Source of the DNA: an uncultured Eubacterium sp.
GTDB lineage: Bacteria; Bacillota; Clostridia; Lachnospirales; Lachnospiraceae
DNA length: 64,000 nucleotides
Assembly: GCA_948579355.1 (NCBI GenBank)
Contig: CAPAOV010000002.1
Coordinates: forward strand, 111,728-175,727
Direction of reading: 5' to 3'
Below the pieces are notes generated by a model. It did not search any database. It was not told the DNA's origin and saw only the letters and a list, made by a program, of their open reading frames with translations. Each line of letters begins with the position of its first letter. Positions within the stretch are counted from its first letter, which is position 1. This document shows, one piece after another, positions 51,976 through 59,505 of the stretch. The translations under genes were made by a program, and so were the position numbers.

Positions 51976-53200
51976 CTGCCTCTTCCTCTTCCTTCTTTTC
52001 CACTTGCCATTCCTTTTCCTGAATGTATTTTTTCTTTGTATCCTCACATAAGTAGCCGATACGACCGACTAATTCCCATGTCGATGCATTTTTCTTTTTC
52101 ATCTGTGCCGTGTGGGACAATACTTTATGTCCATCAGATGCAATCTCCCTTTTTATCCGGTTATAGCATTCCGCACCTGCCTTTTGCAGTTGTTTTTCAT
52201 TCATGGAAACAGTTTTCCACTCGTACTCCCGACATTCATATTGCTCCATTGATACACAAAAAGAAAAGGGATATAGCTTCTTATCCAGCATTTTCGAACT
52301 CATTATATCATAGTTATATGAATTATTAAACCGTTTGAACGGATTTTTTAAAGAAATACTTGTATCCCCTAATTGCCAGTCATATACTCTTATTTTTCTG
52401 CCGGTATATTCTTTTATCTTCTTTTTTACCGGAACTGCCTCACTCAAGTTTCTTTCCGCATATATTTTAACGGTTCCTTTCGCCGCCACAGGCGTCTTTT
52501 CGATTATCTGGTCGCTATCGTCTGTAATTGGGACGATTCCGTTAATCAAAATCTGACCTTTTTTTACTTTCTGGCCTTTTTTGACGGCAGCCAGTCCACG
52601 GTTGACGGAAATTTCCCGAACAATGCCGTCTCTTGGAGCAACCAGATGACACGGCTTTTGCTCCGATTGCCTTGGCACAAGCTTTTCTGCCTCTTTAATT
52701 GATATAACAAGATGGCTTCCTTTCTCCTCCGCCGAAACCCAACTGATATCGGAATAACGCTCCCTTATGCTTTTTTCAATGTCGTCGCAAAATAAACGGC
52801 TCCTCTTCATTCCCCTATGTACGCCCATCTCATTCACCGCTTTTAACAATGTCTCTTTTGTATAGGTACTCTGCCCCTGAAAGGAAATCTCCCAGACAAA
52901 AGACGACATAACTGCAAGCAGAATCAAAAAAAACAGAAAGCCGGAAGAAAACGTCCAATTTTTTATCAGCCAATGCCACAAAAAAGGAATCCCCGCTTTC
53001 TTTTCTATATGAGGCCGGATTTTTGTTTTCTTTACAAGCGCTTTCGTTTGTTTAAAATCTTTTACATATAAGCAAAAACAAATCCGTTCTTCTTTCTCCA
53101 CCTGCCACAAATCAATATTGTGATGCCGGCACATATTCATAAACCGCTCCCAAGAGCCCCTGTCGGACGAGCATCTCAGATAACCACGTAGCCACTTCAG
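51932..53200 (-). CDS. yqfD: Sporulation protein YqfD, apparently with a non-ATG start
   Basis: A sporulation protein first seen as a sigma-E-controlled gene in B. subtilis. One membrane segment lies near 82-105, followed by an extracellular region with VSAEEKGSHLVISIKE and APRDGIVREISVNRGLAAVKKGQKVKKGQILING, a lipoyl-like hammerhead. The first ATG (53140) would remove the conserved start: in frame upstream the codons read KWLRGYLRCSSDRGSWERF, matching the family N-terminus. The only start candidates after the upstream stop are CTG at 53200 and ATT at 53206, with GGGGG placed just before. I give CTG at 53200 (422 aa). The C-terminal tail is acidic and disordered. Confidence 0.82.
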   Translation of the reverse strand: MKWLRGYLRCSSDRGSWERFMNMCRHHNIDLWQVEKEERICFCLYVKDFKQTKALVKKTKIRPHIEKKAGIPFLWHWLIKNWTFSSGFLFFLILLAVMSSFVWEISFQGQSTYTKETLLKAVNEMGVHRGMKRSRLFCDDIEKSIRERYSDISWVSAEEKGSHLVISIKEAEKLVPRQSEQKPCHLVAPRDGIVREISVNRGLAAVKKGQKVKKGQILINGIVPITDDSDQIIEKTPVAAKGTVKIYAERNLSEAVPVKKKIKEYTGRKIRVYDWQLGDTSISLKNPFKRFNNSYNYDIMSSKMLDKKLYPFSFCVSMEQYECREYEWKTVSMNEKQLQKAGAECYNRIKREIASDGHKVLSHTAQMKKKNASTWELVGRIGYLCEDTKKKYIQEKEWQVEKKEEEEADGETGNNSGDSGRT

Positions 53201-53212
53201 GTCAATTCCCCC

Positions 53213-53470
53213 TTATGTTTGAACATATTGTACAAGGTTAATTTCGCCCTGTATCTTGCAATCATCCTGAGTAAACCGCTCAATCTTCAGTCGTTCTCCC
53301 TGAAACAATAACTTTATATGTTTTCCCTGCAATTTTATCTGCTCTGGCGAATAGTCGATAATTGATTTGTAATTTTCCACCAGTGCCATGTGCTTTCCAT
53401 ACATATTTACAACGGTAGCCCCCTCTAAAATATCCGGAGACAAATTTAACTTTTCTGAAACAGTACGCAT
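53213..53470 (-). CDS. yqfC: Sporulation protein YqfC
   Basis: About 85 aa. The core is KLNLSPDILEGATVVNMYGKHMALVENYKSIIDYSPEQIKLQ and GERLKIERFTQDDCKIQGEI, as in the YqfC family. ATG at 53470 is preceded by GAGGTG. A longer frame up to 53602 would cross the rpsU terminator and is not used. It precedes yqfD in the standard order rpsU-yqfC-yqfD-phoH. Confidence 0.88.
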   Translation of the reverse strand: MRTVSEKLNLSPDILEGATVVNMYGKHMALVENYKSIIDYSPEQIKLQGKHIKLLFQGERLKIERFTQDDCKIQGEINLVQYVQT

Positions 53471-53563
53471 CCTGCACCTCAGCACTTTTCTTTTATTATA
53501 TGCCGTCACTACGATACGGTTACCGGTACACCATAAATTAAATTTTGCTAGACGACAAGAAAA

Positions 53564-53596
53564 AGTCTGTTTCCATAATTGTATGAAAACAGACTT
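53564..53596 (-). terminator. Rho-independent terminator of rpsU
   Basis: On the minus strand AAGTCTGTTTTC pairs with GAAACAGACTT, the loop is about 10 bases and a TTTCTT run follows. It separates rpsU from yqfC. Confidence 0.82.
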
Positions 53597-53610
53597 TCTC
53601 ATATGTGCTA

Positions 53611-53787
53611 TTATTTGTATTTTCTTTTACGAGCTGCTTCAGACTTTTTCTTACGTCTTACACTAGGTTTTTCATAATGCTCTCTCTTGCGAATCTCTTG
53701 TTGGATTCCAGCTTTTGCACAGTTTCTCTTGAAACGACGCAATGCACTGTCTAAGGATTCGTTTTCTTTTACTGTTACACTAGACAT
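53611..53787 (-). CDS. rpsU: 30S ribosomal protein S21
   Basis: A 58 aa basic protein: MSSVTVKENESLDSALRRF, then KRNCAKAGIQQEIRKREHYEKPSVRRKKKSEAARKRKYK in overall order. This is the standard S21 length and pattern. AGGGAGGTAAGG lies 8-19 bases before the ATG. It has its own promoter and terminator. Confidence 0.95.
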   Translation of the reverse strand: MSSVTVKENESLDSALRRFKRNCAKAGIQQEIRKREHYEKPSVRRKKKSEAARKRKYK

Positions 53788-53865
53788 ACTATCACACCTT
53801 ACCTCCCTCCAGTTGCAGATTGTGCTTCAATACAACTGATTGGGTATTTTTTCGCACTAATAAAT

Positions 53866-53893
53866 ATTATACCATATTTTTCCCATACGTCAA
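53866..53893 (-). promoter_or_regulatory. Promoter of rpsU
   Basis: On the minus strand TTGACG (53888-53893), 16-base spacer, TATAAT (53866-53871), about 80 bases before the S21 start. Confidence 0.7.
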
Positions 53894-53948
53894 CCTTTTT
53901 AATAATTAAATTTGGTATGCGAATAATTTTTTATCAAATCCGTCTCTC

Positions 53949-54254
53949 TTAAACCAAACCGGCTAAAAGCGCACCCGCTACCGCACCAATGGCAACTACA
54001 ATGAGCCCCAAATCAAAAAAAGCAAAAATAAGAGCAATCATTGTTCCCACTACACTTGTGACAACATTTCCGGTCGCTGTAAAAATAGCCGGAAAAGTCA
54101 GGGCTGCCAATACTGCATAAGGAACATAGAATAAAAATGATTTTATAAAAACGGACGTTATTTTTTTTCGCAATACCGTAATCGGCAAGACGCGAATAAG
54201 ATATGTAATGCCCGCCATAATTGCCAGACAAATCAACATCTGCGTTACGTTCAT
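53949..54254 (-). CDS. azlD: AzlD family branched-chain amino acid export subunit
   Basis: A 101 aa membrane protein with three or four helices: TQMLICLAIMAGITYLIRVLPITVL, FLFYVPYAVLAALTFPAIF, VGTMIALIFAFFDLGLIVVAIGAVAGALL. It is the small partner of AzlC in branched-chain amino acid (and azaleucine) export. ATG at 54254 is chosen because the GGAGG site lies inside the slightly longer frame. It is separated from azlC by an unusual hairpin-rich block of about 165 bases. Confidence 0.92.
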   Translation of the reverse strand: MNVTQMLICLAIMAGITYLIRVLPITVLRKKITSVFIKSFLFYVPYAVLAALTFPAIFTATGNVVTSVVGTMIALIFAFFDLGLIVVAIGAVAGALLAGLV

Positions 54255-54292
54255 GTTTACCTCCATTCTGGACAGCTACACTACTCTCCATT

Positions 54293-54422
54293 CCGAAGCG
54301 TAGCGGAGGAAGTACGAGCAAAAAGCAGCGTAGCTGTTTTTGCTCTGTACATCAATACTATTTGTGACGCTTCGGCACAAATAGTGGTGTGAAAAATAAG
54401 CTATCGAGCTTATTTTTCACAC
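54293..54422. repeat. Block of three strong stem-loops between azlC and azlD
   Basis: Stem-loop 1: GAGCAAAAA (54316-54324) with TTTTTGCTC (54337-54345), inner CAGC/GCTG. Stem-loop 2: ACTATTTGTG (54357-54366) with CACAAATAGT (54376-54385). Stem-loop 3: 16-bp perfect stem from GTGTGAAAAATAAGCT (54387-54402), loop ATCG, to 54422, touching the azlC stop codon. The loop of stem-loop 2 (ACGCTTCGG) is the exact complement of CCGAAGCGT at 54293-54301, allowing a long-range pairing. Confidence 0.85.
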
Positions 54423-55111
54423 TACTCCTCAACTGGTTTTACTACTGCCCCTATTGCCGCTGCCAGTACCGCAGCAAGAATCACCTGAAAGCCCTTGGAA
54501 ATCTGATTTAGTACCGGTGTTACGCGCATCACGCACACAGCCGCGACAGCCAGCAGTATAACAAGTGCAATCGCCCAATTTTTGCGCGCCGGCGGAACGA
54601 TAATCGCAATAAACATCGCATACAGCCCCAGCTCCATGGCGCTTGACAAAGCTGCCGGCATTACGTGGGAAGCCAGCGCCCCTAAAAGTGTTCCCATCGT
54701 CCATCCGGCAACCGGCAAAGAAATTAGCCCATACATATAACGTGCCGAAATTTCCGTCGGCTCAGTTGATGCAACGGCAAATATTTCATCCGTAATTCCA
54801 AAACCGACAGCCATTCGTTGTAATAGTCTTGTCTCCTTTTTCAACTTTTGCGATAAGGCCAGTGACATAAGAAGATAGCGGATATTAATGACAAACGTAG
54901 CAACCGCCAGTTCTAAATAACTTGCCTGCGCTATCATTAATGTTGCTCCGGCAAATTGCCCTGCCGATGTCAGATTGGTAAATGACATCAGGACGGCAAT
55001 CCACGCCGGTATTCCTCCGTTGGTTGCTTTGACGCCAAAAGTAAAGGAAACAGATAAATAGCCGACGGCAATTGGAAGACCTTTTCTCAATCCCCTGACA
55101 AATTCTTTCAT
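54422..55111 (-). CDS. azlC: AzlC family branched-chain amino acid export permease
   Basis: A 229 aa polytopic membrane protein. The family pattern is clear: GLRKGLPIAVGYLSVSFTFGVKATNGGIPAWIAVLMSFTNLTSAGQFAGA, LELAVATFVINIRYLLMSLALSQKL, GFGITDEIFAVAS. It forms the exporter with AzlD. The GGAG before ATG at 55111 sits within the longer frame. It starts 19 bases after the S66 peptidase gene. Confidence 0.93.
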   Translation of the reverse strand: MKEFVRGLRKGLPIAVGYLSVSFTFGVKATNGGIPAWIAVLMSFTNLTSAGQFAGATLMIAQASYLELAVATFVINIRYLLMSLALSQKLKKETRLLQRMAVGFGITDEIFAVASTEPTEISARYMYGLISLPVAGWTMGTLLGALASHVMPAALSSAMELGLYAMFIAIIVPPARKNWAIALVILLAVAAVCVMRVTPVLNQISKGFQVILAAVLAAAIGAVVKPVEE

Positions 55112-55130
55112 ACTAGTCTCCATTCCGACT

Positions 55131-56159
55131 TTATTTTAATTCCATCTGTATCTGCACTGCATTTCCACAGACGCTGACCGTTGCCATCGCCCCGCTTATA
55201 AGCGGCATGGATGGGGCAACATGTCCAATATCCATATCCATTAAAACCGGAACTCCGTATTCTTCCAGAACACCACAAACGGCCTCATACTGGTCAAGCC
55301 CCATCATCGGTTCATCATACCGCGCCGGACGTCCAATTAGAAAACCTTTTGCATATTGAAACCATCCCGCTTCTTTCAAATGCCACAAAGAACGCCGCAT
55401 ATCCATTACATTTAAGTCACAGGCTTCCAAAAACCATATGAAACCATCTTCTTTATACTTATTGACAAAAGAGTCCGACACCTTGTCAAATCTCGTTCCG
55501 ACAATATTGTTCAGGCAGTCCAGACATCCTCCTATCAAACGCCCCTCCATCGTGAGCGACTCCGTTTCCGGTCTCTTGATGAGTGTAAACGGCTCCGTTA
55601 CATGGTACGGCTCTAACGGATGTTCCTCGTCTTTGCGTGACTCTTTTTCCCACAGGGGATAGTTTTGTACCATCGTTTGTTTCCCCTGAAGCAGACAATA
55701 TGCATCCTCAATCGACTCATGCCACGGCTCCATGCCAAAAGAAGCGGCATTCGGGCCATAGACCGCCGCCGTATCAGCAATTGTCGTCAGCAGAAAAGTT
55801 AAATTCGTATTGTCGGAATATCCCATAAACCATTTTGGCTTTGCATCTGCCAGTACACAAAAATCAATATAACTGATAACTTCACACATTAATTCTCCGC
55901 CGCCGCAGGACAGCAGGGCAGAAAGCCCGCTATCCAGATAGGCAGACATAAATTCTTCGGCACATTTCTTTGGCGTACTGCTAATACCAATCCCATCGTC
56001 GGCATAACAATTCGGTCCCAGTTTCGTTTTAAAACCTTTCTTTTCCCAAACCTGTAAACTGTGATTAAAAGCAGTACGATACGGCTCGACTGCACATCCA
56101 AACGACGGTGCAACAAAACCGATAGTATCGCCTTGTCGGATAAACGGTGGAAACTTCAT
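55131..56159 (-). CDS. S66 family peptidase (LD-carboxypeptidase / MccF-like)
   Basis: A 342 aa serine peptidase. The N-terminal RQGDTIGFVAPSFG is typical. The nucleophile elbow is MGYSDNTNLTFLL with Ser near 119; Glu and His lie in IWFLEACDLN and MDIGHVAPSMPLISG. The family contains L,D-carboxypeptidases of muropeptide recycling and MccF-type enzymes that cut the microcin C amide bond; the large insertion between about 160 and 200 is more like MccF. The true substrate cannot be told from sequence. Confidence 0.9.
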   Translation of the reverse strand: MKFPPFIRQGDTIGFVAPSFGCAVEPYRTAFNHSLQVWEKKGFKTKLGPNCYADDGIGISSTPKKCAEEFMSAYLDSGLSALLSCGGGELMCEVISYIDFCVLADAKPKWFMGYSDNTNLTFLLTTIADTAAVYGPNAASFGMEPWHESIEDAYCLLQGKQTMVQNYPLWEKESRKDEEHPLEPYHVTEPFTLIKRPETESLTMEGRLIGGCLDCLNNIVGTRFDKVSDSFVNKYKEDGFIWFLEACDLNVMDMRRSLWHLKEAGWFQYAKGFLIGRPARYDEPMMGLDQYEAVCGVLEEYGVPVLMDMDIGHVAPSMPLISGAMATVSVCGNAVQIQMELK

Positions 56160-56214
56160 GGCTTCATTTTCTCCTTTTCTAAATTCTTTCCCTGAAACAA
56201 ACAGTTATTATGAA

Positions 56215-56625
56215 TCAAACGGATGCCGGCATAAACACTCTGTAAAATTCAGGGGCTGCTTTCTTCAGATTCAGCGGTTTCCCTCTGCCATCCAGAAAGC
56301 AATGGCTGCTCTCCCCCGTGCAACGAAGTTCATTTGTCTCACGTTCTCTCACTTCATATGACAGAATAAGGCGCAAACCGTTAAATTTCTCAATTTGGGG
56401 AATTATCTTTACGACTTCCCCGAATTTTGTCATTAGATGATACTGGCAGGAAACGGACAAAACCGGACAGATAATTCCTTTTTCCTCCATCTTTTCATAA
56501 CCGAACCCCTGCTCTTCCATCATCGCAATCCGGCACTCTTCAAACCAGCGGATATAATTAGAATGATGTACTACCCTCATCTGGTCTGTTTCATAATATT
56601 GAACTTTATGCTCATAAACCATCAT
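56215..56625 (-). CDS. Hotdog-fold acyl-CoA thioesterase (YbgC/4HBT-like)
   Basis: A 136 aa protein. The N-terminal VQYYETDQMRVVHHSNYIRWFEECRIAMMEE has the catalytic Asp (in ETDQMRVVHH) of the 4-hydroxybenzoyl-CoA thioesterase group and the helix that follows. It hydrolyses acyl-CoA or acyl-ACP thioesters; chain specificity is unknown. The GGAGAGCGGG site precedes the ATG. It is 55 bases upstream of the S66 gene on the same strand. Confidence 0.9.
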   Translation of the reverse strand: MMVYEHKVQYYETDQMRVVHHSNYIRWFEECRIAMMEEQGFGYEKMEEKGIICPVLSVSCQYHLMTKFGEVVKIIPQIEKFNGLRLILSYEVRERETNELRCTGESSHCFLDGRGKPLNLKKAAPEFYRVFMPASV

Positions 56626-56668
56626 CGTTCCCGCTCTCCTCTGACTGTCTTACAAAACAATATAGAAC

Positions 56669-58789
56669 TTAATATTTGACATAACTCATAATTGACGAAT
56701 ACCGCTGTTGTACAAAATTTCTGATTGCCGAAACATTGTTGTCAAACTGTTTCCCCTGCTGCGTTTCGCTTCCGAAAAACCTTTTATAATAATCCTGCAT
56801 AAGCGGTTGATAAACTTTTGTAACGCTGTTTAAATTGTTTAAACATGTATCCGGATTGAAATTTTTTGAGCCGATTTGCTCAAGCGCTGTAATAAACTTC
56901 TGGCGGAACTCGCTATTTTTTATTACCGCCGCAAACAATTTATCCTGCTGCAATGTCCGCTGATACGAGTTTGCCGTTGCCTGATTATTGGATTCGTTAT
57001 AAAGTCCCATGGAATACTCGGTATCAAAGAGCAGATACCGCCATTTACCATCGGCATACGGATTTGCCGCATCTGTTGTTCTTGCCCGCCATACAAGGTA
57101 GTTCTTCTCCGGATTCCAGTCGCTGTTGGCGATATAAATCTCCGTTGCATAGTAATCCGCAAAACTGTCAATGTCCATAATCTTGCAAAATTCCTCATAG
57201 ACAGAAGACTTTGTAAAATCCTTATTGGCATAGCTCCAAAGCTCTTCATACAAAGCCTCGTCGCCTTCTTGCCCCTCATCCAGCTCTCCCTCTTTAAACA
57301 TGACAACATTATCTTTATCCACGCCATAGTTTGTCTCTATGGAATTATCACTGTATTTTTCCGTCAGATTATATAATCCCCAATACTCGCCGTTGATAAA
57401 TAGAACACATGGTCTCGCCGCCTGTACTCCATATGCCCGGTCGCCTACCTGCGCCTGATTCCACACATCGCGGATTTTTGAGTACTCGGTATCGTTGCCG
57501 CCGTTGCGCAGCATGAACGATTTATACTTCTTGATTTGTTTGCCATCAGCATCCAAATCCCCCGGAATCAGCGGATATTTCAGGTTCTTCTGTCCATACT
57601 CTTCCCTCAGGTAGAAGTTAAAACTCTTCTGTCCATACATCCGGCTGGCGCCTCCATGAATCCGCACTCCAACCGGAGCAGAAAATTCGAAAGACTCTCC
57701 GTCGGCGTCAAAATAATCAATTGTCGCCTCTCTCTCCCACGTGCGGCCGGACTGCGTGTAATTTCCCTCGTAGTTCCAATACTGGTTTCCAAAAAAGGAG
57801 CCTGTTATCTGTTTTCCCTCTTCTGTATCTTTCCACTCATCGTACACTTTACCCATCACATGGATACCTGTCTCGTAATTCAGGAAATTATCCGGCGTTA
57901 TGACAAGAGACATGACTGTCGCTCCAGCATACCTTTTCTTTACCTCATTGCCGACAAAATAACTCTTTGTGACAACTTCGCTTGACTTGTGCTCCTCATT
58001 GACCGCCACCGCACGAATTACCGTGCACTTTGCCACTTCATCCGTTGTCGGCACATAGTCGTAGCCGCTATTTGCAATATACATTTTCCGTATATTTTCT
58101 TCCGAGCAGAGTATATTCGGCATACCATTGCGGTCTTTTACCTTGATTGCACCCGTATACTTTGCAGACTCTTCGGTTGGCGTACTGCCATCTGTCGTAT
58201 AGTAAATCTGCGTCCCCGGCTGGCTCTCCATCCGGAGTTCAAATTCACTTTCATAAATACCTGATTCAGAAGAAAGCGTCGGCGCCTCCAACGTTGGTGT
58301 CGGTGTTGATGTCGCCTCCGTAGGCGTGCTCGTCGGCTCAGTGCTGTCAGAAGCGGACGGCGGCGTCGGTGTCACAGCTTTGTCTGTCGGATGGTTGCCA
58401 TCCCCCCCTGACGTCTGCCCCGATTGTCCTGTCTGCGGAGTGTTTGAAGAACCTGTTCCTTTCCCGTCGTTTCCTCCTGATTTTTTCGCTTTAACCGTCA
58501 CTTTGCACACAAGTTTCTTTCCGGAAACCCTCGCGGTAATCTTTGCCTTTCCTACTTTCTTTGCCGTAACCTTTCCCTTTTTCGAAACTTTGGCAATCTT
58601 TTTCTTACTCGTTTTCCACGTAACTTTCTTTTTTGTTCCTTTCACCTTTAACTTAACGCTTTTTCCTACCTTTAAGGTTACTTTCTTGCGGTTTAACCGT
58701 AAGCTGCCTTTCGCATCTGCCTGCTGTGGACAAACGATTGCCAGAACAAGCGCCGCCACTAAAGTAAATGTCGTAAACCTCCGTGCCAT
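56669..58789 (-). CDS. Secreted CotH-family protein with Ig-like and chitobiase-like domains
   Basis: About 706 aa. Signal peptide about 1-27 (FTLVAALVLAIVCPQQADA). A very Lys-rich BIG2-like domain (about 30-105: RKKVTLKVGKSVKLKVKG, TWKTSKKKIAKVSKKGKVTA) leads to a Gly/Ser and then Pro/Thr linker. A CHB_HEX_C-like domain follows (about 178-280: IYYTTDGSTPTEESAKYTG). The CotH domain covers about 290-650, with VRIHGGASRMYGQKSFNFYL, FMLRNGGNDTEYSKIRD, the ACNK-like WGLYNLTEKYSD, and WRYLLFDTEYSMGLY (Asp of the metal site). CotH proteins are atypical kinases. ATG at 58789 follows GGAGG, 14 bases after the ABC ATPase stop. Confidence 0.9.
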   Translation of the reverse strand: MARRFTTFTLVAALVLAIVCPQQADAKGSLRLNRKKVTLKVGKSVKLKVKGTKKKVTWKTSKKKIAKVSKKGKVTAKKVGKAKITARVSGKKLVCKVTVKAKKSGGNDGKGTGSSNTPQTGQSGQTSGGDGNHPTDKAVTPTPPSASDSTEPTSTPTEATSTPTPTLEAPTLSSESGIYESEFELRMESQPGTQIYYTTDGSTPTEESAKYTGAIKVKDRNGMPNILCSEENIRKMYIANSGYDYVPTTDEVAKCTVIRAVAVNEEHKSSEVVTKSYFVGNEVKKRYAGATVMSLVITPDNFLNYETGIHVMGKVYDEWKDTEEGKQITGSFFGNQYWNYEGNYTQSGRTWEREATIDYFDADGESFEFSAPVGVRIHGGASRMYGQKSFNFYLREEYGQKNLKYPLIPGDLDADGKQIKKYKSFMLRNGGNDTEYSKIRDVWNQAQVGDRAYGVQAARPCVLFINGEYWGLYNLTEKYSDNSIETNYGVDKDNVVMFKEGELDEGQEGDEALYEELWSYANKDFTKSSVYEEFCKIMDIDSFADYYATEIYIANSDWNPEKNYLVWRARTTDAANPYADGKWRYLLFDTEYSMGLYNESNNQATANSYQRTLQQDKLFAAVIKNSEFRQKFITALEQIGSKNFNPDTCLNNLNSVTKVYQPLMQDYYKRFFGSETQQGKQFDNNVSAIRNFVQQRYSSIMSYVKY

Positions 58790-58802
58790 AATTTTCCTCC
58801 TT

Positions 58803-59471
58803 TCAGGAAACAAACTTCTGCAATTCTCCATCTCTCATCCGAAGCGCCACATCGGCCGCTTCGGCAACTTCACTATCATGTGTAACGATAATAACACAGT
58901 ATTCCTTTTCATGGGCAAGACCTGCCAATATATCTATGATATTTTGTGTATTGGCCGAATCAAGGCTTCCCGTCGGTTCATCCGCTAAAATAACTTTTGC
59001 ACCGGACGCCAGACTTCTGGCAATTGCCACGCGCTGGCGCTCACCGCCGGAAAGCTTTGACGGAAACCGTTTCATCTGGTCTTTGCGGATGCCAACGCTT
59101 CCAAGGAGTTTTTCCGCCTGCCTTCTGGCATCTTTTGGCATAATCCCACACAACTCCATGGGAAAACAGACATTTTCCATAACCGTCAGCAACGGAAAAA
59201 GATGAAATGACTGAAAAATCATGGAAATACTTTCACGGCGGTAACGGTCAACATCAAGCTCCGCCAGACTGTCGCCCTGAAACGTAATCTCGCCCTCTGT
59301 CGGCAAATCCAGACCCGCAAGCATGGAAAGCAGCGTGGATTTTCCGGAGCCGGAAGGCCCCACGACCGCATAGACTTTACCTGACTCAAAAACACAGGAA
59401 ACTCCTGAAACTGCCGACTTTGGTGCATTTTTGTATTGATATGTTACATTTGTTAAAGATAAAGCTGACAT
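58803..59471 (-). CDS. MacB/LolD-type ABC transporter ATP-binding protein
   Basis: A 222 aa ATPase. Walker A GPSGSGKSTLLSMLAGLD, Q-loop IFQSFHLFP, signature KLSGGERQRVAIARSLA, Walker B VILADEPTGSLD and the H-loop VTHDSE are all intact. The group pairs with FtsX/MacB-type permeases, and the adjacent gene encodes one. It couples ATP hydrolysis to export or to mechanotransmission across the membrane. Confidence 0.95.
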   Translation of the reverse strand: MSALSLTNVTYQYKNAPKSAVSGVSCVFESGKVYAVVGPSGSGKSTLLSMLAGLDLPTEGEITFQGDSLAELDVDRYRRESISMIFQSFHLFPLLTVMENVCFPMELCGIMPKDARRQAEKLLGSVGIRKDQMKRFPSKLSGGERQRVAIARSLASGAKVILADEPTGSLDSANTQNIIDILAGLAHEKEYCVIIVTHDSEVAEAADVALRMRDGELQKFVS

Positions 59472-59505
59472 ATTCTCTCTCCTTTCATGCCTTATTCCTG
59501 CTGCT

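Noticed and set aside
53471..53602. 44-residue N-terminal extension of YqfC
   Set aside because: It runs through the rpsU terminator hairpin and is not like the family; ATG at 53470 has a good ribosome binding site.
58326..58988. Plus-strand 220-codon frame opposite the CotH and ATPase genes
   Set aside because: It is antisense to the Lys-rich domain and P/T linker; Phe/Val-rich composition is what reversed Lys and Glu codons give.
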